Notes: a model not told the origin generated them from the sequence alone. A stretch of DNA of 64,000 bases from Huintestinicola sp050874005 (GCF_050874005.1 NZ_JBNMJV010000001.1:119657-183656), one strand, 5' to 3'. Shown: positions 40,236-48,819, numbered from the stretch's first letter. Program-made: numbers and translations.

Positions 40236-40362
40236 AGGACAACGACACACGTTTTACCCGGCGGCTTTGCCGTCAAGGTATGTAAATCTGATCACGGTAC
40301 TGCAAGTTTCTTTACGATGATCGGGTATGCATTGGGCAGGACGTGTGATTTTTTTGTCCCAA
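40236..40362 (+). ncRNA. Candidate structured leader RNA (riboswitch-like)
   Basis: Closing helix CACACGT (40246-40252) / ACGTGTG (40341-40347), followed by T7 (40349-40355). Inside: TACCC (40255-40259) / GGGTA (40323-40327); hairpin CGGC-N6-GCCG (about 40259-40272); then GTAAA (40282-40286) / TTTAC (40311-40315) crossed by CTGATCA (40288-40294) / TGATCGG (40318-40324), an H-type pseudoknot. The last pairing shares two bases with the GGGTA helix. I do not recognise a known riboswitch class. Confidence 0.5.
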
Positions 40363-40386
40363 AATTTTATGTCAGGAGAGATATTT

Positions 40387-40950
40387 ATGCCGAAAAACAA
40401 TTTTGAAAGAGGGATATTTGCCCTTATGACGGTGCTTGTTACCGTTCACGCTTATGTATTTTACAGCCTTTACACCGTAAACGGCAATATGCTTATGAGC
40501 ATAACGGGTGAAACAAGCGTGCTTGAAGCCATCAATGCAAACGGCGGAGTTTATATGCTGGGGAGATATGTTCCCATATGGGCGGTGGTGCTTACTGAGT
40601 TCTGCTTTGCATATTGCCTGGAAATGCTTGTGGGAAGTCCCTGTTCGTTTAAGCTGGCGTGTAAGGTGTTCGACCCACGGAGCACTCACCCCGTGCTGTT
40701 TGAGACGGCTGTCATATGCGCTACTGTGGGAATAATGTGCCCTGCTATGAGCTTTATTGCCGCCTGGCTTTATTATCCTTATTACAAGGGCTTTGACATT
40801 TTCACCCTTCTTGCTGACTGGCTGAAGCTTGTCTGCTACAATTTTCCTTTTGCGTTCTTTACTCAGCTTTTCTTTATCCAGCCCCTTATCCGCACACTTT
40901 TTAAGGCGATTTTCAGAAATAACAAGGAGACTGCGGCTGAAACTGCATAA
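40387..40950 (+). CDS. DUF2798-like small integral membrane protein
   Basis: 187 residues from ATG 40387 with AGGAGAG. Hydrophobic helices at about 8-30 (IFALMTVLVTVHAYVFYSLY), 60-80 (YVPIWAVVLTEFCFAYCLEMLV), 112-135 (VLFETAVICATVGIMCPAMSFIAAWLYY) and 150-178 (WLKLVCYNFPFAFFTQLFFIQPLIRTLF). The helix-with-PxxFFxQ pattern fits the DUF2798 family; no function is established. The structured RNA leader suggests ligand-controlled expression, which would make transport or tolerance of a small molecule plausible. Confidence 0.65.
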   Translation: MPKNNFERGIFALMTVLVTVHAYVFYSLYTVNGNMLMSITGETSVLEAINANGGVYMLGRYVPIWAVVLTEFCFAYCLEMLVGSPCSFKLACKVFDPRSTHPVLFETAVICATVGIMCPAMSFIAAWLYYPYYKGFDIFTLLADWLKLVCYNFPFAFFTQLFFIQPLIRTLFKAIFRNNKETAAETA

Positions 40951-40952
40951 AA

Positions 40953-40992
40953 TTTGTACCCGTCCGAGAAGCTTCTATCGGGCGGGTACAAA
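40953..40992 (+). terminator. Terminator after the DUF2798-like gene
   Basis: TTTGTACCCG (40953-40962) pairs with CGGGTACAAA (40983-40992), and CCGA / TCGG extends the stem inside. Confidence 0.75.
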
Positions 40993-41032
40993 TATATCTC
41001 TATCTTTATAATTTAATATTTATATTCTTTAA

Positions 41033-41073
41033 ATTAAAAAATCGCCGCCTTTGACAAATATCAAAAGCGGCGG
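41033..41073 (-). terminator. Terminator of the Xre-domain gene
   Basis: On the minus strand, CGCCGCTTTTGA / TCAAAGGCGGCG (one bulge), then a run of T. Confidence 0.8.
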
Positions 41074-41093
41074 AATCTATATGTGTAATATTT

Positions 41094-41753
41094 TTATTCC
41101 TCAGCAGAGTTCATTGCCGTATTCACGCAGTCCTCGCAGGACTTTATCTGATTTAACAGAGCCGAAGCGTATTCGGGGTGATCCTCGGAAATGGAGTTTG
41201 TGGTTATCTGAACATTCTGCATAGCGCCGTTTTTTGCGGCATTTTCCGCCTGAGCCTTTTTAAGCTCCATTGCGGCTGAGGTAAATCCGTCCGCTCCGGG
41301 GGAGTCAACGGTAAAGAAGCGGCGGTCGTTCTTGGGATTTGCGGAGTATATCACCCTGAAAATGCGGTATACCGCAAGGCTCAGATATCCTCTGACGCTC
41401 TTTTCAAGAGCGGCGTCCTCAAGAGCGTTCAGAAACGAAAATATCAGCTTTTCCGAATTTATAAGCATTTTCTGAGGAGCTGTAAGCTTGTCCGTTCCGC
41501 TCTCGGCGGCATCATTATGGGGAGCATTGTCTGCCTTGCCCATAGGCTCGGCGCATCGTCCTAAAAGATAATCGCAGGAAACGTTATAGTAATCCGCAGT
41601 GTTTACAAGAAATTCCAGTCCGCATTCTCTTATGCCCTTTTCGTAATGGGATAAGAGCGCCTGGGAAACTCCGAGGTCGGCGGCTGCCTGCTTCTGACTT
41701 ATATTCCGCTCCTTGCGAAGCAGGGTAATTATACGGGGGAAATCCGTATTCAC
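41094..41753 (-). CDS. Xre-family transcriptional regulator with helical C-terminal domain
   Basis: 219 residues from GTG 41753 (MNTDFPRIITLLRKERN), which has GGAGGTG upstream. The frame is open further, but those residues have no ribosome-binding site. HTH_3 at residues 5-60: ISQKQAAADLGVSQALLSHYEKGIRECG, then ADYYNVSCDYLLGR. The remaining 150 residues are mostly helical and hydrophilic, with LLNQIKSCEDCVNTAMNS near the end. Monocistronic; a perfect palindrome TACATAATGTA at 41802-41812 may be its operator. Targets unknown. Confidence 0.85.
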   Translation of the reverse strand: MNTDFPRIITLLRKERNISQKQAAADLGVSQALLSHYEKGIRECGLEFLVNTADYYNVSCDYLLGRCAEPMGKADNAPHNDAAESGTDKLTAPQKMLINSEKLIFSFLNALEDAALEKSVRGYLSLAVYRIFRVIYSANPKNDRRFFTVDSPGADGFTSAAMELKKAQAENAAKNGAMQNVQITTNSISEDHPEYASALLNQIKSCEDCVNTAMNSAEE

Positions 41754-42010
41754 AAAAGCACCTCCGACCAAAAAAGTAAACCGTAACGTAAAAAATAACT
41801 CTACATAATGTAAATTATATAACATAACGTACAATTTGTAAAGAGTTATTTCGGCAAAAGGTCATAGAAAAATGTAACTTTTTTGTGAACGGAACATATT
41901 TCGGCATTTTTGTACCTAAACTTTGCATAATTTTCCATAATTTCGGAGAGAGAAAGCATAATATATCTATCGGCGGAGAATGGTTTACAATGTTCAAACC
42001 AAGTTTAGGT

Positions 42011-42037
42011 GCGACCTCGCTGCAGGTCGTCACCCGC
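42011..42037 (-). repeat. Interspersed repeat copy R6, truncated
   Basis: Only the hairpin end remains: on the minus strand GCGGGT-GACG-ACCTGC, AGCGAGGTCGC. Its first bases supply the last codons (GGC GGG TGA) of the upstream FtsW-family gene. Confidence 0.7.
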
Positions 42038-43169
42038 CGTCATAGAATACCTTATACTTTTTCTCCGAATGGGAATATGCGCTCATTACAAGTCCCAAAC
42101 CGATGTACATTGACAAAGTGGAGGTGCCGCCCTGGCTTAAAAAGGGCAGGGGCACGCCGATAACGGGCATTGCTCCGAATACCATTCCGAGATTTAGTAT
42201 ACAATGTATGCATATCATTGCGTAAACGCCGACGCATAGGTATTTTCCCGTATCATCTTTGGCGATACGGGAGTCCGCCATTATTTTGAGGCAGATGTAG
42301 GTAAGTACCGCAACCACCGCCATACAGCCCACAAATCCCAGGGTCTGACCAACGTATGTGAATATGAAGTCGTTTGCCGCCTCGGGTACTTTTACGTATT
42401 CGCCGCCGAAAAGTCCCTTGCCGAAAAGCTGACCCGAGCCGAGAGCGGTCTTGCTCACTCTCTGGTGATAGCCAATTCCCAGAGGGTCAAGCTCCTCGTC
42501 AAAAAGTACAAGAAAACGTGTTTTCTGGAAGGGCTTCATCACCTTTGTCCACACAAAGTACAGGGCAAAGGGGAGAGCGGCGGCGCAGGGCAGGATATAT
42601 TTCCAGGATATCCCTGCGGAGAACATCATTATAACAAATATCATCAGAAAAACGCTGGCCGTTCCGTCGTCGCCCTGGAGAATTACGATGACTGTGGGAA
42701 TGGCGGCGTGTGCGCAGAGCAGCAGCACGTTTGACAGCTTGTTTATCCTGTCGCCTACCTTTGACAGGTGGAGGGCGAAGGTGGTCACAAAGGTTATTTT
42801 CAGAAGCTCTGAGGGCTGTAAGGTCATAAAGCCTAAGTCTATCCACGCTCTGTCGCCGTAGACCTCAATTCCCAGCTTTGTGAACACCAGCAGGGAGAGA
42901 ATTATGGACAGGGGAGCGTACAGCACCCACATTTTTATTATCCTGTTGTAGTCCATTGCCGACAGCATAAGGGCAATGACCCAGCCTGCAATGACAGCTA
43001 TCGCCTGAGTTTTGTAAAGGCTTGAATTGACCTCAATGGTAGCTGCGCCGTTTACAACTATGGAATAAAGCAGTATCACGCTGAAAACCGACAGCGCTGC
43101 TGCCGCAAGAAAAAGCATTTTGTCAAGCCTGCGGAAATACTGCCCGATATATCGGAGAAGCGCTTTCAT
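42030..43169 (-). CDS. FtsW/RodA/SpoVE-family (SEDS) peptidoglycan polymerase
   Basis: 379 residues from ATG 43169 (MKALLRYIGQYFRRLDK), with TAGGA upstream; GTG 43184 is too close to its AGGGA. About ten transmembrane helices. SEDS signatures: ARAWIDLG-type GDRAWIDLGFMTLQPSELLKI, QGDDGTASVF with the conserved catalytic-region Asp, PLGIGYHQRVSKTALGSGQLFGKGLFGG, and MPVIGVPLPFLSQGGTSTL. It polymerises lipid II with a partner class B PBP, which is not nearby. RodA-like rather than FtsW-like by sequence impression. The stop codon lies inside repeat R6. Confidence 0.9.
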   Translation of the reverse strand: MKALLRYIGQYFRRLDKMLFLAAAALSVFSVILLYSIVVNGAATIEVNSSLYKTQAIAVIAGWVIALMLSAMDYNRIIKMWVLYAPLSIILSLLVFTKLGIEVYGDRAWIDLGFMTLQPSELLKITFVTTFALHLSKVGDRINKLSNVLLLCAHAAIPTVIVILQGDDGTASVFLMIFVIMMFSAGISWKYILPCAAALPFALYFVWTKVMKPFQKTRFLVLFDEELDPLGIGYHQRVSKTALGSGQLFGKGLFGGEYVKVPEAANDFIFTYVGQTLGFVGCMAVVAVLTYICLKIMADSRIAKDDTGKYLCVGVYAMICIHCILNLGMVFGAMPVIGVPLPFLSQGGTSTLSMYIGLGLVMSAYSHSEKKYKVFYDGG

Positions 43170-43213
43170 ATTTTTTCCTATCACTCCCTTTTTCGACAGA
43201 ATATTATGTTTAT

Positions 43214-43243
43214 ATTATAGCACATATCCCTGTTTTTTTTCAA
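43214..43243 (-). promoter_or_regulatory. Promoter of the SEDS gene
   Basis: Minus strand TTGAAA (43238-43243), 18 nt, TATAAT (43214-43219). Confidence 0.65.
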
Positions 43244-43281
43244 TAGTGAATTTTGTGTCAATTCACTTACAAAAGAGTAAC

Positions 43282-43312
43282 AAAAAACGGGAGAAATTTC
43301 TCCCCCGTTTTT
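43282..43312 (-). terminator. Terminator downstream of the diguanylate cyclase gene
   Basis: Stem AAAAACGGG / CCCGTTTTT with an inner AGAAATTTCT palindrome; on the minus strand it ends in a T-run. Confidence 0.75.
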
Positions 43313-43405
43313 ACAAGCATTATTCTTTAAATTTGTCTTTATTCTCTTTTACTAAAGCTGCTAAAGCGGCAAGCATAAGCCGAATCGTCTCCTTACATAG
43401 CCTGT

Positions 43406-44667
43406 TCAGGTAACAAGCCTGTTTCTTCCCGATTCCTTGCCTGCATACAGCAAATGATCTGCACGGTTTATGGTTTCGTCGGGAGTTTCGCCCTTTATCA
43501 TTTCCGCCGCACCGATAGTTATGGTAACGGGTATCTTCTGCCCCTCCCATTTGTTTTCTGCGTTTCGTACCATTTCCAGAAGCTTTTCAAGAAAATCCTT
43601 TGACTCGTTCAGTCCGCAGCCGGGCAGGATAATAAGAAATTCCTCGCCGCCCCATCTTGAAGCAAAGCCTTTTCGGTTCTCAACTTCTTCCTTTAACATA
43701 GCGGAAAGCTCTTTTAGCACCATATCTCCGCAGGCGTGACCGAAGCCGTCGTTTATCTTCTTGAAATGGTCAATATCCGCCATTGCAACGGTATATCCCA
43801 TATTTTTTTCGATCAGCCTGTCGATAGCCTTGCGGCAGCTGCGCCTGTTGAGCAATGTGGTGAGAGGATCTCTTTCGACCAGGTCTCTGAGGTTATATCT
43901 GAGGGTGTCGGCGCTGCGTGCGATATCGCCCACCTCGTCGGTGCGGCTCAGAGTATTAAGGGACAGAGACGAGCCGAAATCGCCGTTTGCCACCTTTTCC
44001 ATAAAGCTGCTTACATCTAAAAGAGAATTTACCAGCTTTGATGAAAACCTGCTGAAAACAATTAAGGTTATAATAAGAACGCCTGCGCTGATGACAGTAA
44101 AGCAGCCGATGATCTTTCGCATATTGCTTCGTGCGGCGTCAAGGGGTCTGCCTGCAAAGATCATTCCCACCGTCTTTGCGGAGGAGTTCATAATGGGTAT
44201 GTAATAGCCGGCGTAATTCTTGCCGTTTATTTTGACCCTGCTGTAATAGTATTCAACTCCCTTGCCGAGAACGCTGTCAATGACCTTCTGATCGGCAGGA
44301 GTGCCTGTAATAAAGCTGCCGTCGCTGCGCTTTACGGTGGTAAACATACGTGTATCGTCCCAGAAAACAGTAAAATCCACATCTCCGCTGCAGGATATCA
44401 TTTCCGTTTTAGCCTGAAAATCCGAATTGGAGAGCATAACGCCGCCCTTGTAAAGGGAGCCGTTTTTCATATAGTATTCTCCGTGATATTCGGAGTCGAG
44501 CAGCGAGCATAATGAATGAGCGGCGTAATTTACTTCGTTTTTATCCCGTCCTCGGTGGTAATGTAAATCATTACTGCACCTGCGGCGGTTACGCACACGC
44601 AGATAAGCACAGCGGTCAGAGCTATCATTTTAAGTATTTTTGCAGTAAGACCACTCAGCTTTTTCAT
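43406..44667 (-). pseudogene. Membrane diguanylate cyclase (Cache-HAMP-GGDEF) with a frameshift
   Basis: ATG 44667 (GAGGTGA upstream) begins MKKLSGLTAKILKM and a transmembrane helix (IALTAVLICVCVTAAGAVMIYI), but stops at 44530 after 45 codons. The rest continues in the -1 frame from about 44540: EVNYAAHSLCSLL, a Cache-like sensor to about residue 150, a second helix (FTVISAGVLIITLIVF), HAMP, and a GGDEF domain with RDPLTTLLNRRS, MADIDHFKKINDGFGHACGD and the active-site GGEEF. One extra A in the A5 run at 44538-44542 would restore the frame. It would make c-di-GMP if repaired. Sequencing error, mutation or slippage are all possible. Confidence 0.8.
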
Positions 44668-44698
44668 TCGCTTCACCTCTGTTTCTGCCCTTTATTAC

Positions 44699-44727
44699 AT
44701 TATACAACAAAATTCCACAATTGGCAA
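44699..44727 (-). promoter_or_regulatory. Promoter of the diguanylate cyclase gene
   Basis: Minus strand TTGCCA (44722-44727), 17 nt, TATAAT (44699-44704). The rest of 44728-45000 is AT-rich; a plus-strand TATAAT at 44964-44969 without a clear -35 may serve the deacetylase gene. Confidence 0.6.
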
Positions 44728-45000
44728 TAGTTTTAATACTTTTTTAACACAATAATTTCGGGCAAAAATCGAGAATTTTTTTATTGTTGTCTCAAGGGGA
44801 TTGTTCGGAATAAGCCGAAAAAATGATATTTGCCGGCCGGCATAGCCCTTCCTTCTTTGTATATTACTATATTATCACGATATGGCTCTATAATCAATTA
44901 CACATCGGCTACAATTTGATTACATTTCATAAATACAAAAGAATTTATTATCACAAAGCGGCATATAATAACCAAGTAAATCAAAAAGGAGACGTGGGCA

Positions 45001-45882
45001 ATGCGGCTTTGGGCGTTTATATTATCCGTAATACTTCTTATAGGAGCGTTTATTATCTCCTATGCACTTCAAAGGAAAGCCGAGCCTGCCTCGGCGGATA
45101 TGAGAGCGGCAGATACCCTGCCTGCAGGTTCTCCGTCTGAAGTTTCCCTGCCTGCGCTGATGTATCACAGCGTTCTGAAAAACCCTGCCAGAACGGGAGA
45201 ATATGTGATAACTCCTGCTTTGTTTGAAAACGACCTGAAATATCTGAGGGACAAGGGCTACACCGCCGTATCCCCGGAGGAAATACTTGCTTTTACGGAC
45301 AAGGGAGCGCCGCTTCCGGAAAAGCCTGTTCTCATTACTTTTGACGACGGACATCTCAACAATATGACCTATGCCCTGCCGCTTCTTGAAGAATACAATA
45401 TGAAAGCGGTGGTGAACATAACGGGAGCCTTTACGGTGCAGTCGGAAAAGGAAAACGACCCCAATCCCGCCTATGCCTATATGACAAGAGAGAATGCGGC
45501 AGAGCTGCAGTCGGGAGGTGTATTCTCTGTGGGCTGCCACACCTATAATATGCACAGCCTGAACGGCAGAAAGGGAGCGGCGAGAAACAGCGGCGAGAGC
45601 GAGGAGGACTATCTCCGTGCCTTTGCTGAGGACACAGACAAATGGCTGGATATCTTCGGAAGCGGTCATACCGTCTATGTCTATCCCTACGGCGCAATGT
45701 CACGTGAAGGCTTTGACGTTTTAAAAGAACGGGGTTTTCGGATAATACTTACCTGCCGTGAAACGGGAAATCTGGTTTATTCCGACGGAAGTATGAAAAA
45801 TGAGCTTGTCATTATTGACAGATATAACCGCACAGGACTTGTGCAGACCGACGAATTTATGAGCGCCTGCGGAATTAAATAA
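45001..45882 (+). CDS. Membrane-anchored polysaccharide deacetylase (NodB domain, CE4)
   Basis: 293 residues, AAAGGAGA upstream. N-terminal membrane anchor or signal (LWAFILSVILLIGAFIISYAL). NodB signatures: LPALMYHSV, LITFDDGH (catalytic base Asp and metal Asp), VGCHTYNMHS (metal His pair, HxxxxH spacing) and YVYPYGAMS. It probably removes N-acetyl groups from peptidoglycan or another cell-surface glycan, outside the membrane. Monocistronic. Confidence 0.9.
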   Translation: MRLWAFILSVILLIGAFIISYALQRKAEPASADMRAADTLPAGSPSEVSLPALMYHSVLKNPARTGEYVITPALFENDLKYLRDKGYTAVSPEEILAFTDKGAPLPEKPVLITFDDGHLNNMTYALPLLEEYNMKAVVNITGAFTVQSEKENDPNPAYAYMTRENAAELQSGGVFSVGCHTYNMHSLNGRKGAARNSGESEEDYLRAFAEDTDKWLDIFGSGHTVYVYPYGAMSREGFDVLKERGFRIILTCRETGNLVYSDGSMKNELVIIDRYNRTGLVQTDEFMSACGIK

Positions 45883-45901
45883 ATATTTAATAATTTTGAT
45901 A

Positions 45902-45954
45902 TTGACAAAAGAGCAAGCTTGTGGTATTCTTATATTATACTAAACGAGTATAAT
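45902..45954 (+). promoter_or_regulatory. Promoter and operator-like palindrome of the rubrerythrin gene
   Basis: TTGACA (45902-45907), 17 nt, TATTCT (45925-45930). Just downstream is a perfect inverted repeat ATTATACT-AAACG-AGTATAAT (45934-45954), in the position and AT-rich style of PerR/Fur-type operators, though its spacing differs from the classic 7-1-7 PerR box. Confidence 0.65.
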
Positions 45955-46032
45955 ATATACTGTGCAAGTACAATTCAAAATCGGGTAAAATGCCCGGGCT
46001 TTGAAAATTTATAAAAACGGAGGAATTTTATT

Positions 46033-46584
46033 ATGAAGAAGTTTGTATGTTCTATCTGCGGCTATGTTTACGAGGGCGAGACTGCTCCCGAGAAATGTCC
46101 CCAGTGCAACGCTCCTGCTTCCAAGTTCAACGAGGTAAAGGAAGACGGCGGTCTCCAGTTTGCCTGCGAGCATATCGTAGGTATCGCTAAGGACGTTGAG
46201 GACAAGGATATCATCGAGGGTCTCAACCAGAACTTTATGGGCGAGTGCACCGAGGTTGGTATGTACCTTGCAATGTCCAGAGTAGCCGACAGAGAGGGCT
46301 ATCCCGAGGTTGCTGAGGCATATAAGAGAATTGCTTACGAAGAGGCAGAGCACGCTGCAAAGTTTGCTGAGCTTCTCGGCGATGTAGTTACCGACTCCAC
46401 CAAGAAGAACCTCGAGATGAGAGTTATGGCTGAGCACGGTGCAACCCAGGGCAAGCTTGATCTTGCTACAAAAGCAAAGCAGCAGGGTCTCGACGCTATC
46501 CACGACACCGTTCACGAGATGGCTAAGGACGAGGCAAGACACGGCAAGGCATTCCAGGGTCTCCTTAACAGATACTTCAAGTAA
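46033..46584 (+). CDS. Reverse rubrerythrin (N-terminal rubredoxin, ferritin-like diiron domain)
   Basis: 183 residues. The rubredoxin-like iron site comes first (CSICGYVYEGETAPEKCPQC, residues 6-25) and the four-helix diiron domain follows with carboxylate motifs (GECTEVGMYLAMSRVA; YEEAEHAAKFAEL; HEMAKDEARHGKAF). Ordinary rubrerythrin has the opposite order, so this is the 'reverse' type that in clostridia acts as a strong H2O2/O2 reductase induced by oxidative stress. High-expression codon use and an operator-like palindrome support an oxidative-stress role. Confidence 0.93.
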   Translation: MKKFVCSICGYVYEGETAPEKCPQCNAPASKFNEVKEDGGLQFACEHIVGIAKDVEDKDIIEGLNQNFMGECTEVGMYLAMSRVADREGYPEVAEAYKRIAYEEAEHAAKFAELLGDVVTDSTKKNLEMRVMAEHGATQGKLDLATKAKQQGLDAIHDTVHEMAKDEARHGKAFQGLLNRYFK

Positions 46585-46606
46585 TAAATTTACTGAAATA
46601 AAGCAC

Positions 46607-46647
46607 ACAGCCGCCCCCGTCAGTATCTGACGGGAGCGGCTGTTTTT
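46607..46647 (+). terminator. Rubrerythrin terminator
   Basis: ACAGCCGC...GCGGCTGT with inner CCCGTCAG / CTGACGGG, then TTTTT. Repeat copy R7 begins immediately after the T-run. Confidence 0.88.
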
Positions 46648-46740
46648 GCAGGTGACGACCCGCAGCGAGACGTTCTATTATTTATTCGGGCGGCAGACAG
46701 GCGGCTCGGTAACGATAGAAATGATCTGCACCGCAAATCG
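46648..46740 (+). repeat. Interspersed intergenic repeat, copy R7
   Basis: Full copy with GCAGGT-GACG-ACCCGC hairpin, AGCGAGACGTTCTATTATT, core GGCTCGGTAACGATAGAAAT and tail. It is followed by GCAGGCTGAGCCTGC (46744-46758), the same hairpin that replaces the usual one in R8. Confidence 0.85.
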
Positions 46741-46779
46741 CAAGCAGGCTGAGCCTGCGAGTGACTCAGGCTCAGTCTG

Positions 46780-47826
46780 TCACCCCATCACAACTATCCT
46801 GTTATCACACTCATACAGATTATAAATAAACGTCTTTCTGTCATCGTCATAAACGCTTTTTACCCGATATCTCGCAAAAAGGGGATACCCCATATCACCC
46901 GAGGGAATAATAGGGCTTCTCGTAGTAGCGTGACAGCGGACATCATAGCCCTTTTCTTCAAGCAGCTCACCAAGCTTTATGGCAGGAAACATACACTCTT
47001 CCGTGCCGATAACGTCCACCCTTTTCCCCGAAAGATGTGAAACCATTTTCTCATAAAACTCATTTGCGGCACTAATGCAGTATTTTTCATACTCCGCCCC
47101 GCCTATTCCCAGACGAGGGTCTTTCTTTTTGTCCATTTTAAGAGTAAGCTCCTCGGGAACGGAAAAAATATCAAACTCCCCGTCCTCCCGGGGAGTAACG
47201 GTAATACCCTCTTTAAGCGTCTCTGCAGAGCTGTCAAGCTTCACAAGATAATGAACGCCCACACCCATAGCCCTGTATTTATCCAGATTTTCCTCACTCA
47301 TTCCATTGATGATAGAAGCCGCCGAAAATTTGCAGTCTGTAACATTTTTCAGCGCCTCAATAAAATTCAGAATGGTCTTGCCTGTAGTAAGCTCGTCCTC
47401 CGCAAAGATTATCCGCTCAATGCCATTAAAAATATCAAGCCCCTTGTCCGAATAAAGGCATTGCTCCGTAGCGTGGCTGTGTTCCTCGCTAAAAAGTGCC
47501 AGGCGCATATCTTCGGGAAATTGTTCCCTTGTTGTGTGGATATATGTACACTCGCACCTGCCCGACAGCTTTGCCGCCAGCTCCGCACCGATAGCGGTTG
47601 CAGTCTCCGCAAAGCCGATCACCATCACCTTTTTTTCGCATATATGGTGTATTACCCTGTCTGCCAGTCTGTCAAAGAGAGCAAGAGTTTCCGAGGGCTT
47701 TGCGGGAACGTGCTTTGCCTGCAGGAAATTTACGATAAGACCGCCACGCTTTGCATTATTCTCCCTCGCCGCAAGTGCAAAAAGCGCTTCGGGACTTACT
47801 CCCGAGTAATTTTCGTTTATCTTCAT
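46780..47826 (-). CDS. Ter-cluster phosphoribosyltransferase with TRSP domain
   Basis: 348 residues, ATG 47826; AGGAGGGG lies in the end of the upstream lyase gene, so the two are coupled. N-terminal PRTase fold with VMVIGFAETATAIGAELAA and the PRPP loop RIIFAEDELTTGKT. C-terminal region ECMFPAIKLGELLEEKG, then CHATTRSPIIPSGDMGYP contains the Thr-Arg-Ser-Pro signature of TRSP domains. These PRTases belong to the Ter-associated module proposed to build a nucleoside-like metabolite. Last gene of this Ter operon. Substrate unknown. Confidence 0.85.
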   Translation of the reverse strand: MKINENYSGVSPEALFALAARENNAKRGGLIVNFLQAKHVPAKPSETLALFDRLADRVIHHICEKKVMVIGFAETATAIGAELAAKLSGRCECTYIHTTREQFPEDMRLALFSEEHSHATEQCLYSDKGLDIFNGIERIIFAEDELTTGKTILNFIEALKNVTDCKFSAASIINGMSEENLDKYRAMGVGVHYLVKLDSSAETLKEGITVTPREDGEFDIFSVPEELTLKMDKKKDPRLGIGGAEYEKYCISAANEFYEKMVSHLSGKRVDVIGTEECMFPAIKLGELLEEKGYDVRCHATTRSPIIPSGDMGYPLFARYRVKSVYDDDRKTFIYNLYECDNRIVVMG

Positions 47827-47829
47827 AGC

Positions 47830-48819
47830 TTACCCCTCCTGGGTTCCGTAAACCTCAGCCAGAGCGAGAATTTTCTCAGCCCAGCCCGAATGTACCTTGT
47901 TCTCGTACATTCTTCCGCCGTCCGAACTCTTTACCACCTGCACCGCACCGCTGTTATCAAGAATAATTCGAGCGTCCTCATAATCATTGCGGGGCACAGC
48001 CATAGCCTTGTTTACGACTGCTATCTGACTTGGGTGAATGATCGTCTTGCCCACAAGCCCGATAGAGCGGTCAATGTCCATTTCTCTGAGCATACCCTTT
48101 TCCCAGTCGGGGTCGCCCCCCTCAAAATAATTCCATACGGGAGCGGAAACCGTAAATTCCCCTGCAAAAACCGCCGCAATATCCGAAATAAGCCGTCCCA
48201 CAGGCAGTATATCATAAACTGTGCTGTGTATATCCGCCCTCAGATCAAGTGCCCTGCAAAAATCGTTTCCGCCGATACGGACATTTAAAACTCTGTCTCT
48301 CATCTCTGTAAGCTCGTCGAAAAGCCGCTCAAGCTTTGCATATCTTGTGGAAAGCCGCATGAATGAGGGGTTTTCGATAATGGGCATAATGTAAAGGCTG
48401 CTTTTTCTCTCAAATGCCTTATTCAGATATGGGATATATCCCATAAATATTTCATCATCTATCTTAGGCAGGATAAATCCCGTTATCATATCAAAGGAGC
48501 TTTCGGGCATATTGGAAAGTCTTTGAAGCTGCTCACCGCTCCTCACCCTGATAAATATCATCGGCAGCTTTTCGGGACGTATATCTGCAAGAATATGAAG
48601 CTGCGCCAGAAGATTTTCCTCCGCCGCACCTACCATATCATCTCTTATGGTGTCCTCAAGGCATATAGCCGCCGAACGAAGCCCGGGCAGCCCTGCGGAC
48701 AGCTTTTTTGCGATGTCCGTTCTCAAAGCAGGCATATATAAAAGGGGACCTACGGAATATTCAAGCTTTCTTCTGTCTCTTTGTGATGTCAAACTGTCTT
48801 TATCGGTGATAAGTTCCAT
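47830..48819 (-). CDS. HpcH/HpaI (CitE-like) C-C lyase of the Ter module
   Basis: 329 residues, ATG 48819 after AAAGGATAAAA. TIM-barrel lyase signatures: GPLLYMPALR, AAICLEDTIRDD (metal Glu/Asp region), MIFIRVRS, ITGFILPKID, MPIIENPSF, VLNVRIGGNDFC, and KTIIHPSQIAVVNKAM near the end. Family members cleave or form C-C bonds in CoA-ester or keto-acid metabolism. In Ter loci a CitE-like lyase accompanies PRTase-TRSP and ATP-grasp genes. No ATP-grasp gene is present here. Confidence 0.85.
   Translation of the reverse strand: MELITDKDSLTSQRDRRKLEYSVGPLLYMPALRTDIAKKLSAGLPGLRSAAICLEDTIRDDMVGAAEENLLAQLHILADIRPEKLPMIFIRVRSGEQLQRLSNMPESSFDMITGFILPKIDDEIFMGYIPYLNKAFERKSSLYIMPIIENPSFMRLSTRYAKLERLFDELTEMRDRVLNVRIGGNDFCRALDLRADIHSTVYDILPVGRLISDIAAVFAGEFTVSAPVWNYFEGGDPDWEKGMLREMDIDRSIGLVGKTIIHPSQIAVVNKAMAVPRNDYEDARIILDNSGAVQVVKSSDGGRMYENKVHSGWAEKILALAEVYGTQEG

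Noticed and set aside
43320..43376. 18-codon frame after the diguanylate cyclase gene (MLAALAALVKENKDKFKE on the minus strand)
   Set aside because: It has an AAGGAGA 13 nt upstream and an amphipathic sequence, but is too short to separate from chance without conservation or Ribo-seq data.
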